A DNA stretch of 58,762 bases from an uncultured Dorea sp. (lineage in GTDB: Bacteria; Bacillota; Clostridia; Lachnospirales; Lachnospiraceae). A program made the position numbers and the translations under genes. Within the stretch, counting starts at the first letter, position 1. Each line of letters starts with the position of its first letter. The notes beneath the pieces were generated by a model. The model made no database searches, was not told where the DNA came from, and saw nothing but the letters and a program-made list of their open reading frames with translations. The stretch is from assembly GCA_910584575.1 (NCBI GenBank), contig CAJUBG010000023.1, positions 1-58,762 on the forward strand, written 5' to 3'. Below, piece by piece: positions 9,103 through 17,425 of the stretch.

Positions 9103-10326
9103 TTAGCTTCTATAATCCGCGTTAATCTCGATATATCCATGGGTCAGATCGCAGCCCCATGCCGTTGCCTCTTTGTCGCCCATCTTCACGTCCGCGATTG
9201 CCGTCACCTCGGCCTCTGACAGAATCTTAGTGGCAATCTCCTCGCTATAATCAACCGCAGTTCCGTTTTCAATAATCTGGATTCTGCCCGCCCTGCTCTC
9301 AAAGAACAAATCCACCTTTTCAGGGTCAAACTGAGCGCCGGAATACCCCATTGCACACAGGATTCTCCCCCAGTTGGCGTCATGCCCCGCGATTGCCGTC
9401 TTGGTAAGGTTAGAACAGACGATAGACTTAGCCAATGTCTTTGCCTGTGCCACACTCTCGCAGCCTACTGCCTTAACCTCAAATAATGCCGTCGCCCCCT
9501 CGCCGTCGCCGGCAATCTTCTTGGCAAGATACTCGTTAATCACATGCAGGGCCTCGCAAAACTTCCTGAACTCCTCGGTTCCCTCCAAAATCTCCGGATT
9601 CTCGGCCATACCGTTGGCCAGCAGAACCACCGTATCATTGGTAGAGGTATCTCCGTCCACGGAAATCATGTTGTAAGTATCCCCCACATCCTCAGAAAGC
9701 GCTTTTTGCAAAGTCTCTTTTCCAATCACAGCGTCCGTGGTTATAAAAGCAAGCATGGTACACATATTGGGATGAATCATTCCAGAGCCCTTCGCCATAC
9801 CGCCCATAGTCACAGTCTGTCCGCCCACCTGAATCGTCACGGCAATCTCCTTCTCACAGGTATCCGTGGTCATGATGGCTTTCGCCGCAGCAGTTCCATT
9901 TTCCAGAGAAGCATTCTTCTTTCCCGCCAGCGCCATAATTCCCGCTTTAACCTTGTCCATGGGAAGCTGCTTGCCAATGACGCCGGTAGAGCCGATCAAA
10001 ACGCCGTTTTCAGAGATATTCAGAGCATCCGCTGCCGCCTTCGCTGTTTCCCGACAATATCCAAAGCCCTCCTCACCTGTGCAGGCATTGGCAATTCCGG
10101 AGTTTACGATTACTGCCTGGACATCATTGCCGCTTTTAACCACCTGCTGGTCCCAACACACCGGCGCCGCCTTCACCACATTCGTGGTAAATGTCCCCGC
10201 CGCAATACATGGCGCCTGGCTGTAAATCATCGCCATATCCGTTCTGTCTTTGTACTTGATTCCTGCTGCCGTGGCCGCAGCCTCATATCCCTTCGCCGCG
10301 GTCACGCCGCCCTTAATCTTCTCCAT
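9103..10326 (-). CDS. argJ: Bifunctional ornithine acetyltransferase/N-acetylglutamate synthase
   Basis: Recycles the acetyl group from N-acetylornithine to glutamate, and in the bifunctional type also makes N-acetylglutamate from acetyl-CoA. 407 residues from ATG 10326, selected because GGAGG sits 8 bases upstream and the protein then starts MEKIKGGVTAAKGY. ArgJ is an Ntn-type protein that cleaves itself before a threonine. The cleavage region reads KGSGMIHPNMCTMLAF, with Cys where most relatives have Ala just before the catalytic Thr. No argA or argE is visible in the window, consistent with the cyclic pathway. Confidence 0.95.
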   Translation of the reverse strand: MEKIKGGVTAAKGYEAAATAAGIKYKDRTDMAMIYSQAPCIAAGTFTTNVVKAAPVCWDQQVVKSGNDVQAVIVNSGIANACTGEEGFGYCRETAKAAADALNISENGVLIGSTGVIGKQLPMDKVKAGIMALAGKKNASLENGTAAAKAIMTTDTCEKEIAVTIQVGGQTVTMGGMAKGSGMIHPNMCTMLAFITTDAVIGKETLQKALSEDVGDTYNMISVDGDTSTNDTVVLLANGMAENPEILEGTEEFRKFCEALHVINEYLAKKIAGDGEGATALFEVKAVGCESVAQAKTLAKSIVCSNLTKTAIAGHDANWGRILCAMGYSGAQFDPEKVDLFFESRAGRIQIIENGTAVDYSEEIATKILSEAEVTAIADVKMGDKEATAWGCDLTHGYIEINADYRS

Positions 10327-10357
10327 CTTCATATCCTCCTTCGCTTTGTAATCTGCC

Positions 10358-10804
10358 TTACTGTCCGTTAAACGCCGTAATATTCTTCTCATTTAACACA
10401 AAATCATAATAATTCAAATCCAGCCTTTTCGTCCACCCTATGGTATTCCAGAATGCATTGCCAATGTCGTTTCGGGTAAATGCAATAAGACAGACCTTGC
10501 TAATCTGCTCTTTCTTCAGTTCCTCCATAGCATATACTACCATTGCCTTGCCTATCCCGCGCCTGCGGTAGTCCTCATCCACACACACATGATACAGGCA
10601 GCCCCGCCGCCCGTCATGGCCGCACAGGATACTCCCTACTACCTTCCCGTCCTCCACGGCTACCACACTGGTGGAGGGATTCCTTGTTAAGAAACGTTTA
10701 ATTCCCTCCCTGGAATCATCCACACTCCTTAGGCCAAACCCCCGTATCTTGGTCCAGAGGGCATATACCCCGTCATAATCTTCCATCGTCATCCTTCGGA
10801 TCAT
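10358..10804 (-). CDS. GNAT-family N-acetyltransferase
   Basis: 148 residues with the GNAT fold: MIRRMTMEDYDGVYALW at the start, the acetyl-CoA binding motif YRRRGIGKAMVVYAMEEL (motif A) and a later NAFWNTIGWTKR segment. It is inserted between argC (34 bases upstream) and argJ (31 bases downstream) in the arginine operon, with its own AGAGG site. It could be an accessory N-acetylglutamate synthase feeding the pathway or a general acetyltransferase; the sequence does not decide. It is shorter than classical ArgA and lacks an amino-acid-kinase domain. Confidence 0.85.
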   Translation of the reverse strand: MIRRMTMEDYDGVYALWTKIRGFGLRSVDDSREGIKRFLTRNPSTSVVAVEDGKVVGSILCGHDGRRGCLYHVCVDEDYRRRGIGKAMVVYAMEELKKEQISKVCLIAFTRNDIGNAFWNTIGWTKRLDLNYYDFVLNEKNITAFNGQ

Positions 10805-10838
10805 ATTTTTAAACCTCTTTCCAAATATCTTTCACCTG

Positions 10839-11879
10839 CTACGGGAACATAGGAACCAACTCCAAGCCTTCGCTCTCCGGCAGCCCAAACATCAGGTTCA
10901 TATTCTGTACCGCCTGCCCCGCCGCGCCCTTCACAAGATTGTCGATGGCGCCCATCATAATGATCCGGTTCGTTCTTGTATCAATCTTTACATTGATATC
11001 CACATAGTTGCTGCCCTCCACCCATTTCGTCTCCGGACAGACCTCCTCGTCAAGAAAACGGATAAAACGTTCGTTTCCATAATATTTATCATAGACAGAC
11101 TTCACATCTTCATACGTAACTTCTTTTTTCAGAGACGCGTACTCTGTCACCAGAATTCCCCGATTCATGGGCACCAGATGCGGCGTGAAGCTAAGCACCA
11201 CCTTTTCCTTTGCGGCATACCCTAACTGTTCCTCGATCTCCGGAGTATGTCTGTGGGAAGCCACGCCATACGCCTTGATATTCTCGTTGACCTCGCAGTA
11301 CAGATTCGGCACCTTGGCGCCCCTGCCCGCACCGGAGGTACCGGACTTAGCGTCAATAATCAGCGTACTCATATCAATGATTCCTTTCCTTGCCAGCGGA
11401 TATGCTGTCAAAATGGAACAAGTAGTATAACATCCCGGATTCGCAACCAACCTCGCCTTTTTGATATCCTCACGGTTCACCTCACAAAGCCCATAGACTG
11501 CTTCCTCGATAAACTGCGGGCTTTTATGCTCAATCCCGTACCATTTCTCATACACTTCTACATCCTTGATACGGTAGTCTGCGCTTAAGTCAATCACCCT
11601 GGTCTTTGCAAGAATCTCCTCCTTCATCATGGAGGCGCAGAAGCCCTGAGGAGTAGCTGTGAAAATCACATCCGCCTGCTCTGCTAACTCCTCCATATTG
11701 TCATCTAAACATTTATCCTCCACAATCCGGAACATATTCTGATATACCTCTGCATACTTTTTGTCAATGTAGCTTCTTGAGCCATACCAGATTACCTCCG
11801 CCTCCTTATGCCCTGCCAGGAGTCGTACCAGCTCGCCTCCTGCATAGCCCGTAGCGCCGATAATACCTGCCTTTATCAT
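10839..11879 (-). CDS. argC: N-acetyl-gamma-glutamyl-phosphate reductase
   Basis: Reduces N-acetylglutamyl phosphate to the semialdehyde with NADPH. 346 residues with the N-terminal Rossmann motif GIIGATGYAGGELVRLL, the active-site cysteine in VANPGCYTT and the dimerisation/catalytic region SGTSGAGRGA. It is the first gene of the arginine operon; a TGGACA-17-TATATT promoter lies 52 to 80 bases upstream, and AAAGGATG precedes the start. A possible ArgR site lies farther upstream, inside the inverted repeat at 11998-12035. Confidence 0.96.
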   Translation of the reverse strand: MIKAGIIGATGYAGGELVRLLAGHKEAEVIWYGSRSYIDKKYAEVYQNMFRIVEDKCLDDNMEELAEQADVIFTATPQGFCASMMKEEILAKTRVIDLSADYRIKDVEVYEKWYGIEHKSPQFIEEAVYGLCEVNREDIKKARLVANPGCYTTCSILTAYPLARKGIIDMSTLIIDAKSGTSGAGRGAKVPNLYCEVNENIKAYGVASHRHTPEIEEQLGYAAKEKVVLSFTPHLVPMNRGILVTEYASLKKEVTYEDVKSVYDKYYGNERFIRFLDEEVCPETKWVEGSNYVDINVKIDTRTNRIIMMGAIDNLVKGAAGQAVQNMNLMFGLPESEGLELVPMFP

Positions 11880-11930
11880 CTATACAACATCCTTTCCGCG
11901 TTCTGTAACCCTATTTTATCAATCCCAATC

Positions 11931-11959
11931 AATATAAACCAAATCTACATACTTGTCCA
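11931..11959 (-). promoter_or_regulatory. argC operon promoter
   Basis: On the minus strand, TGGACA (11954-11959) is separated by exactly 17 bases from TATATT (11931-11936), a good vegetative promoter for argC-GNAT-argJ-argB-argD. The expected transcript start is near 11924, giving a leader of about 45 bases. Confidence 0.75.
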
Positions 11960-11987
11960 GAGATTATTACACAAATCTATTGAGGAC

Positions 11988-12035
11988 AAAAAAAATACTT
12001 GCATAAGTATACAATAAATTCGTATATTATGCAAG
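11988..12035 (-). terminator. Terminator-like inverted repeat between the SEDS gene and argC
   Basis: CTTGCATAAGTATAC (11998-12012) and GTATATTATGCAAG (12022-12035) pair almost perfectly around a 9-base loop. On the minus strand the hairpin is followed by a run of T (complement of 11988-11995), as expected for a Rho-independent terminator of the padR-SEDS operon. The stem is A+T-rich. Each arm also contains the CTTGCATAA motif found at the argG promoter, so the site may also, or instead, bind ArgR. Confidence 0.6.
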
Positions 12036-12056
12036 CATTTTTTCAAACCCTTCTAC

Positions 12057-13406
12057 TTAATACACACAGATACTCTCTGTCCCTGCATCAAGCGGCACAT
12101 CCTGATAACGGTAGATACTCAGCAGAAGCCCGATCAGCGTATTCGTCACAAGGACTCCGGTTCCCCCGTAAGTGAGAAAGGGGCAATACACAGAGCCGAT
12201 AGGCAGAAGCCCAGTATTCATCATCACATAGAACAAAAGCTGTACCAAAAATGCAGCCGTACATCCAAAGCCGATGATACTTCCGAGACGGTTTCTCTGA
12301 CCTAGAGATATTCCCATAAAACCGATAAACAAAGCAGCCAAGATAACAATTATAAGAACTGCCGCCAGGATTCCATAGCAGACGATAATATACATCAGTC
12401 CATAGTCCATCCCTGGCATAAGCCCATTCACCGCTTTGACAGCCTTTTCTCCTTCTCCGCTTCCAATCCACCGGCTGCCATTAAGAAGCCCTCGAAGCTG
12501 CCCAATCTGATACATTTCCTCTCCATTTCCCAGGCTCAGAAAATTCGTTACGCGCATAAGCTGATACTCCGGCCCAAACAGGAAAAGCTTCAGATATCCG
12601 GCGCCGGCCAAAAGAATCGTCCCTCCCCCGAAGCATAACAGCGTTTTTCCTCTTGAAACCTTAAACCATCCCTGAAAAACTGCAAATGACAGAATCAGAA
12701 GAAAAATAAAAAACAGCAAAAGCCCAGTCACAACACTGTGGATTCTCATGGCAATACATAAGGCCGGCAGCATCCAGAGAAAGCATTTCCCTATCGCCAA
12801 ATACCCCTGTCCACGATAATGATACACGACTGCCGCGTATAGGGGAACAAAAAGGAAGCATAACAACCGGACATTCAGGGAAACCGAAAGCAGGGGCAGT
12901 CTCATCCACTGTTGTAATCCGTTTATCTGTTCGCCGAAGACGTATATCCCTGCGAACATCACGATAAACGCGGCGACTGTAATCTCCCTCGCCCATCGCC
13001 CAATACGGCTGTAATCCACATAACACACTAAAACCATGACAACAAGCCCAACTAGTAGCCATTTTAAGTAATCTCCCGTGATAAAATTTTCTTCTGAAAA
13101 ATTGCTTTGCAGAAGCTTCAGAAGTATATAGCCTGCCCCATACAGACCTCCAACCAATGCAATCCAGCCCCACGTCATCCGCGGCCTGTGTACCAAGTCC
13201 AGCGCGGCCCCCGCTTCTACCGGATCGCCCATCTCTTTTACTGCCTCTGCTTCTGCCTCCTCCCTGGCAAGCCCTTCACTGATATAAAATTCTTCCTGCT
13301 CCTCGATATGGCTTCTGATTTCCTGGGTTACCTGAGTTCTCGCCTGCTTACAGCGAATCTGTTCTGCCAGTATCCTCAGATATTCTTCTTTTTTCATACG
13401 GCTCAT
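12057..13406 (-). CDS. SEDS-family (FtsW/RodA/SpoVE-like) protein with N-terminal prefix domain
   Basis: 449 residues from ATG 13406, which has GGGAGG upstream and overlaps the padR stop as ATGA. Residues 1 to about 75 are a soluble helical domain (MSRMKKEEYLRILAEQIRC, IRSHIEEQEEFYISEG) of the permease-prefix/HAAS kind. After it come about ten membrane helices with SEDS features: GQLRGLLNGSRWIGSG, an acidic residue at GLMPGMDYGL (Asp334) in the position of the catalytic Asp of RodA/FtsW glycosyltransferases, and PFLTYGGTGVLVTN near the end. SEDS proteins polymerise lipid II glycan strands. Coupling to PadR suggests an inducible, stress-type polymerase rather than a housekeeping one. No class-b PBP partner is next to it. 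Confidence 0.88.
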   Translation of the reverse strand: MSRMKKEEYLRILAEQIRCKQARTQVTQEIRSHIEEQEEFYISEGLAREEAEAEAVKEMGDPVEAGAALDLVHRPRMTWGWIALVGGLYGAGYILLKLLQSNFSEENFITGDYLKWLLVGLVVMVLVCYVDYSRIGRWAREITVAAFIVMFAGIYVFGEQINGLQQWMRLPLLSVSLNVRLLCFLFVPLYAAVVYHYRGQGYLAIGKCFLWMLPALCIAMRIHSVVTGLLLFFIFLLILSFAVFQGWFKVSRGKTLLCFGGGTILLAGAGYLKLFLFGPEYQLMRVTNFLSLGNGEEMYQIGQLRGLLNGSRWIGSGEGEKAVKAVNGLMPGMDYGLMYIIVCYGILAAVLIIVILAALFIGFMGISLGQRNRLGSIIGFGCTAAFLVQLLFYVMMNTGLLPIGSVYCPFLTYGGTGVLVTNTLIGLLLSIYRYQDVPLDAGTESICVY

Positions 13407-13759
13407 AAGGCACCTCCCACACTCAATACGTCTGCGACTACCTGAGTATAGGCAATCCATTCTTCTTTTTTTTCCGACAAAGCCCTGCGTCCCTCCTTCG
13501 TGATGCTGTAATACTTGCGCGTCTTCCCTGCCTTTTCACTTTGGCTGGCTTTATCCGTCAAAGTGTATGACCTAAGAAGCCCCTTCGTCTCCATCCCATG
13601 CAAAAGCGGATATAATGTCCCCGCCTTCAGTTCAAATACATTCCTGGATTTCCTGCGAAGCCCTTCTATCATCTCATATCCGTACATGTCTTTTTCCTCC
13701 AACAGCCGAAGAATCAGCATAGAGGTACTGCCTGAAATCAGGCTTTTATCAACTGCCAT
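13403..13759 (-). CDS. PadR-family transcriptional repressor
   Basis: 118 residues from ATG 13759, picked because AAGGAGA lies 9 bases upstream and the protein begins MAVDKSLISGSTSMLIL; an upstream ATG at 13795 lacks this. The PadR winged-helix pattern is clear: ILRLLEEKDMYGYEMIEGL, then GTLYPLLHGMETKGLL and RKYYSITKEGRRAL. The stop overlaps the SEDS start (ATGA), so both are made from one mRNA. PadR regulators usually repress their own operon. The promoter at 13815-13843 carries a perfect palindrome over the -10 box, so autoregulation is a strong inference. Confidence 0.93.
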   Translation of the reverse strand: MAVDKSLISGSTSMLILRLLEEKDMYGYEMIEGLRRKSRNVFELKAGTLYPLLHGMETKGLLRSYTLTDKASQSEKAGKTRKYYSITKEGRRALSEKKEEWIAYTQVVADVLSVGGAL

Positions 13760-13811
13760 CTTTGCATCTCTCCTTTCCGCTAATATATCGCTCATCTATA
13801 TATCGACTATC

Positions 13812-13843
13812 TATATTATATATAGATTATCTATACATGTCAA
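13812..13843 (-). promoter_or_regulatory. padR-SEDS promoter with palindromic operator
   Basis: On the minus strand, TTGACA (13838-13843), 17 bases, TATAAT (13815-13820): a perfect consensus promoter. A perfect inverted repeat ATCTATAT-TAT-ATATAGAT (13810-13828) covers the -10 box and the proximal spacer, and related ATCTATA copies lie on both sides. A repressor bound there would block polymerase; PadR itself is the obvious candidate. Confidence 0.8.
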
Positions 13844-13943
13844 TTCATTTTTTGGGAAATTTATTCAACCTCCCTATATATTTCGTATATACCATGTATA
13901 TTTTGTGCATAAAGTGTATATTTTATCTTTTTTTAATTTATTC

Positions 13944-13972
13944 TTGCATAATTATAAAAAATGCGGTATAGT
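13944..13972 (+). promoter_or_regulatory. argG promoter with ArgR-like motif
   Basis: TTGCAT (13944-13949), 17 bases, TATAGT (13967-13972). The -35 box is inside CTTGCATAATTATA, which matches the motif in both arms of the inverted repeat upstream of argC. This is the expected place for repression by ArgR in arginine-rich conditions. The 150 bases upstream are very A+T-rich and hold two TGTATATTTT copies. Confidence 0.72.
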
Positions 13973-14035
13973 ATTCCTTGCAGTTAAGAACAACCTATTT
14001 TTACATACACAAGACAGAATGAGGAGGATATTCTT

Positions 14036-15262
14036 ATGAAAGAAAAAGTTGTATTAGCATATTCAGGCGGACTTGACACTACGGCTATCATCCCGTGGCT
14101 CAAGGAGAATTTTGACTACGAGGTAATCTGCTGCTGCGTAGACTGCGGCCAGGGCGAAGAACTGGACGGTCTTGAGGAGAGGGCGAAGCTGTCCGGTGCA
14201 TCCAAGTTATATATTGAAGATATCGTAGACGATTTCTGCGACAATTATATCGTTCCATGTGTACAGGCACATGCCGTCTATGAGAATAAATATCTGCTCG
14301 GAACCTCCATGGCGCGTCCTGCCATTGCCAAGAAGCTGGTTGAAATCGCAAGGAAAGAAGGAGCCTCTGCAATCTGCCACGGCGCCACCGGCAAAGGCAA
14401 CGACCAGATTCGTTTCGAGCTTGGCATCAAGGCTTTGGCGCCTGATCTTAAGATTATCGCACCATGGCGTATGACAGATGTATGGACTATGAACTCCCGC
14501 GAGGACGAGATTGAATACTGTAAGCAGCACGGAATCAACCTTCCATTTGACGCAAGCCATAGTTATAGCCGTGACCGCAATCTGTGGCACATCAGCCACG
14601 AGGGCTTGGAGTTGGAGGACCCGTCCCTTGAGCCGAACTATGACAATCTGCTGGTCTTAGGCGTGACGCCTGAGAAAGCTCCGAATGAGGGCGAATATGT
14701 TACTATGGCCTTTGAGAAGGGCGTTCCAAAGAGCATTAACGGCGAAGATATGAAGGTATCTGATATTATCCGCAAATTAAACGAGCTAGGCGGAAAGCAT
14801 GGAATCGGTATCTGCGATATCGTAGAAAACCGTGTGGTAGGTATGAAATCCCGCGGCGTATATGAGACTCCCGGCGGAACCATCCTCTACGAAGCACATC
14901 AGCAGTTAGAAGAACTGGTATTAGACCGCGCCACCTATGAGATGAAAGAAGAAATGGGCAACAAGCTGTCCCAGATCGTATACGAAGGAAAATGGTTCAC
15001 TCCCCTTCGGGAGGCTGTCCAGGCATTCGTCGAGTCCACGCAGGAATACGTGACCGGAGAGGTGAAGTTTAAGCTGTATAAAGGAAATATCATCAAAGCC
15101 GGAACCACCTCCCCATACTCACTGTACAGCGAGTCCCTGGCAAGCTTCACCACAGGCGAATTGTATGACCATCATGACGCGGACGGCTTCATCAATCTGT
15201 TTGGGCTGCCTCTCAAGGTTCGCGCTATGAAGATGCAGGAGGTTGAAAAGGTTCAGAAGTAA
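14036..15262 (+). CDS. argG: Argininosuccinate synthase
   Basis: Joins citrulline and aspartate with ATP hydrolysis to AMP, the penultimate step of arginine synthesis. 408 residues, the family's normal length. The N-terminal PP-loop KVVLAYSGGLDTTAI binds ATP; GATGKGNDQIRFELG and SRDRNLWHISHEG are further family signatures. GAGGAGG lies upstream of the ATG. It stands alone on the plus strand, diverging from padR, with no argH behind it; the last step must be encoded elsewhere. Confidence 0.97.
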   Translation: MKEKVVLAYSGGLDTTAIIPWLKENFDYEVICCCVDCGQGEELDGLEERAKLSGASKLYIEDIVDDFCDNYIVPCVQAHAVYENKYLLGTSMARPAIAKKLVEIARKEGASAICHGATGKGNDQIRFELGIKALAPDLKIIAPWRMTDVWTMNSREDEIEYCKQHGINLPFDASHSYSRDRNLWHISHEGLELEDPSLEPNYDNLLVLGVTPEKAPNEGEYVTMAFEKGVPKSINGEDMKVSDIIRKLNELGGKHGIGICDIVENRVVGMKSRGVYETPGGTILYEAHQQLEELVLDRATYEMKEEMGNKLSQIVYEGKWFTPLREAVQAFVESTQEYVTGEVKFKLYKGNIIKAGTTSPYSLYSESLASFTTGELYDHHDADGFINLFGLPLKVRAMKMQEVEKVQK

Positions 15263-15280
15263 TACTGTTTCATAAAGATA

Positions 15281-15335
15281 AAAATACAAGATATGTCATT
15301 CTTTAAAAGAAGAATTTCATATCTTGTATTTTTTT
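15281..15335. terminator. Bidirectional terminator between argG and the M19 dipeptidase gene
   Basis: AAAATACAAGATATG (15281-15295) pairs perfectly with CATATCTTGTATTTT, which is followed by T residues to 15335. The A-run on the left provides the T-run for the minus strand, so it should terminate both converging transcripts. Confidence 0.85.
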
Positions 15336-15343
15336 GCTGTTAT

Positions 15344-16339
15344 TTACCCCAAAACCTCCCGCATCATGCGTTCCGCATTACCTCCCCAAATCTTCTCCAA
15401 CTGCCCCTCCGGCACTTTAGCCCTCCTAAGCGCCTCCCACAGCCTCTCCATTCGGGAAACATCCGGAATCTCCAAAATCCCGTCCCCGCCAAACCCGTCA
15501 AAATCCGTCCCAATAGCCGGAAATTCGCTGCCTCCAACCCGTATCATATGCAACAAATGGGCTGCCATCGCATCAACCCTTGAATCCGCCTGCGCTGTGC
15601 CGGCATCCTTTGCCCTCCCTGTCCCCAGGAACGCCCCATAGAAATTCACCCCCGCAACGCCGCCGGTTTCCGCAAGGCTTTTCATCATCTCATCCGTCAG
15701 ATTCCTTGGATGATTACAGAGGACACGGCAATTGGAATGGGATGCCACCACCGGTTTCCCTGAATACTTAAGAATATCCCAAAACGTCCCGTCCGAAGCG
15801 TGGGACACATCCACAATCATGCCAAGCTCATCCATTCTCCTGACCACCTCAATCCCAAAAGGTGTAAGCCCCATACTCATCAAAACTCCATCCCTGCTGT
15901 TGGGATGTCCAAGACAATTCTCATAATTCCACAAAAGAGTCATAAGCCGGATTCCCTTCTCATATAACTCCTCCAGACGTTCCATCTCACCGCACAGGAT
16001 ACCGCCCTCCTCCACAGTCAGAAATGCAGATATCCTCCCTGCCCTTACGTTCTCCTGCATTTGTTCAAAAGACCCTGCAAGCCCAATCTGTTCAGGGTAT
16101 CTCTTTGTCTGACGGTTAAGGTATGCAATCATCTCCTGCACACGCCCATAGCACCCCTCATATCCTCCTGCATTCTCAAAATCCTTAAGATTAGTAAAAC
16201 AGGCAAAAAACTGAGCCTTCGTTCCTGCCGCCTTCATAAACGGGATGCTGACATTACAATGGTTCTCCATCAAATCTCCGTCTTTGTCCATATCCATCAG
16301 CTTCCATAATGTATCACAATGCAAATCAATCAGTTTCAT
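15344..16339 (-). CDS. Peptidase M19 family (renal dipeptidase-like)
   Basis: 331 residues from ATG 16339, where CGGAGG lies 8 bases upstream and the protein begins MKLIDLHCDTLW. The zinc-binding HxD (LHCDT), VDVSHASDGTFWDIL and VVASHSNCRVLCNHPRNLTDEMM are M19 signatures. These binuclear zinc enzymes hydrolyse dipeptides, including D-amino-acid-containing ones. No signal peptide is visible, so it is cytoplasmic. It diverges from a gamma-glutamyl hydrolase-like gene 82 bases away; the two may act together on imported peptides. Confidence 0.92.
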   Translation of the reverse strand: MKLIDLHCDTLWKLMDMDKDGDLMENHCNVSIPFMKAAGTKAQFFACFTNLKDFENAGGYEGCYGRVQEMIAYLNRQTKRYPEQIGLAGSFEQMQENVRAGRISAFLTVEEGGILCGEMERLEELYEKGIRLMTLLWNYENCLGHPNSRDGVLMSMGLTPFGIEVVRRMDELGMIVDVSHASDGTFWDILKYSGKPVVASHSNCRVLCNHPRNLTDEMMKSLAETGGVAGVNFYGAFLGTGRAKDAGTAQADSRVDAMAAHLLHMIRVGGSEFPAIGTDFDGFGGDGILEIPDVSRMERLWEALRRAKVPEGQLEKIWGGNAERMMREVLG

Positions 16340-16421
16340 AACTTTTGCCTCCGTTTCATAACTTCTAAAGTAAGTATATATTTTTTCAGGGAAAATGTAT
16401 ACCTTTTTTAAGGAGGCTTTC

Positions 16422-17165
16422 ATGAAACCAGTAATCGGAATCGTATCCTGCGGATACATAAACCAGCGTCAGTTTGTACCACAGACCTACATACAGGCAG
16501 TCGAGAAATCCGGAGGAACCCCTATCCTTCTTCCCTGTACCCAGAATGAAGAAGCATACCTCTGCTACGGCAGACAGTGCGACGGCTTCCTGTTCTGCGG
16601 CGGCGGCGATATCACGCCCCTTCTGTTCGGAGAAGAATTAATGACAGAACGGGGAGGCACGGATTTTCGGACAGACCAGTTTCATATTTCACTGATGAAA
16701 TATCTGCTCACGCTGAAGCTCCCAATCCTTGCCATCTGCCGCGGTATGCAGATTCTCAACATTGCCCTTGGCGGAACCATTTACCAGGATATTTCCCTGC
16801 GCTGGCCCGTCTCCATGAACCACATGCAGCTATCCGAAGACCGTTCTGACCCCTGCCATAAGATAACCGTCATAAAAGATAGCATACTATCTAATATTTT
16901 AGGAGAAAATGAGGTTGTAAATAGTTTCCATCACCAGTGTATCCGAATATTGGGAACTTCCTTAAAAATATCCGCCGTGGCATCCGACGGTATCATAGAA
17001 GCAATCGAGTCAGACCAGCTCTCATTCGTTGTCGGTGTCCAATGGCACCCGGAATGTATGCTGAATACGTATTCATCCATGCAGGAACTGTTTTTTACTT
17101 TCATTGAAAAATCAAAAACCGCCAAAAATTTGCAGTATATTTCTCCAAAGCCAAGGACACAATAA
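16422..17165 (+). CDS. Class-I glutamine-amidotransferase-like hydrolase (PuuD/peptidase C26)
   Basis: 247 residues from ATG 16422, supported by AAGGAGG 5 bases upstream and the N-terminus MKPVIGIVSCGY. The catalytic triad of the family is present: nucleophile Cys in LAICRGMQILNIALGGT and the His/Glu of VQWHPE. Members cleave gamma-glutamyl bonds (gamma-glutamyl-GABA hydrolase and relatives). No amidotransferase partner domain is fused. Its substrate cannot be set from the sequence; no putrescine-pathway genes adjoin it. Confidence 0.9.
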   Translation: MKPVIGIVSCGYINQRQFVPQTYIQAVEKSGGTPILLPCTQNEEAYLCYGRQCDGFLFCGGGDITPLLFGEELMTERGGTDFRTDQFHISLMKYLLTLKLPILAICRGMQILNIALGGTIYQDISLRWPVSMNHMQLSEDRSDPCHKITVIKDSILSNILGENEVVNSFHHQCIRILGTSLKISAVASDGIIEAIESDQLSFVVGVQWHPECMLNTYSSMQELFFTFIEKSKTAKNLQYISPKPRTQ

Positions 17166-17229
17166 TCCCGAAGAAACCAAGCGGCAAAAGTCAAAACCAA
17201 TGTCCGCAGCTAAAAAGGAGGAAACAGAT

Positions 17230-17412
17230 ATGGCCGATTTATCAGTACTCGACTTACAAAACCTGCGTCACTTAATCGGAGGTTACACCACCTGCCACTG
17301 TAAGATGCAGGATTATGCATCTCAGGCACAGGATCCTGAAGTAAAGAAGCTTTTCCAGGATGCCGCAAATTCTGCTATGAAGAACAAGCAGGATCTAATG
17401 AAATTCTTATAG
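17230..17412 (+). CDS. Small spore-coat-associated protein (precedes Coat F gene)
   Basis: 60 residues from ATG 17230, which has AAGGAGGAAACAGAT upstream; the longer frame from 17104 is not supported. It begins MADLSVLDLQNLRHLIGG and contains CHCKMQDYASQAQDPEVKKLF, a helical pattern like the first half of Coat F domains. It sits 13 bases before the Coat F gene and is surely co-expressed with it. A two-protein Coat F pair is inferred; its exact coat role is unknown. Confidence 0.75.
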   Translation: MADLSVLDLQNLRHLIGGYTTCHCKMQDYASQAQDPEVKKLFQDAANSAMKNKQDLMKFL

Positions 17413-17425
17413 GAGGAAACCAGAC

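Noticed and set aside
12088..13173. Two alternative minus-strand frames inside the SEDS gene, as if frameshifted
   Set aside because: The main frame is continuous and gives all family motifs; the others are out-of-frame shadows.
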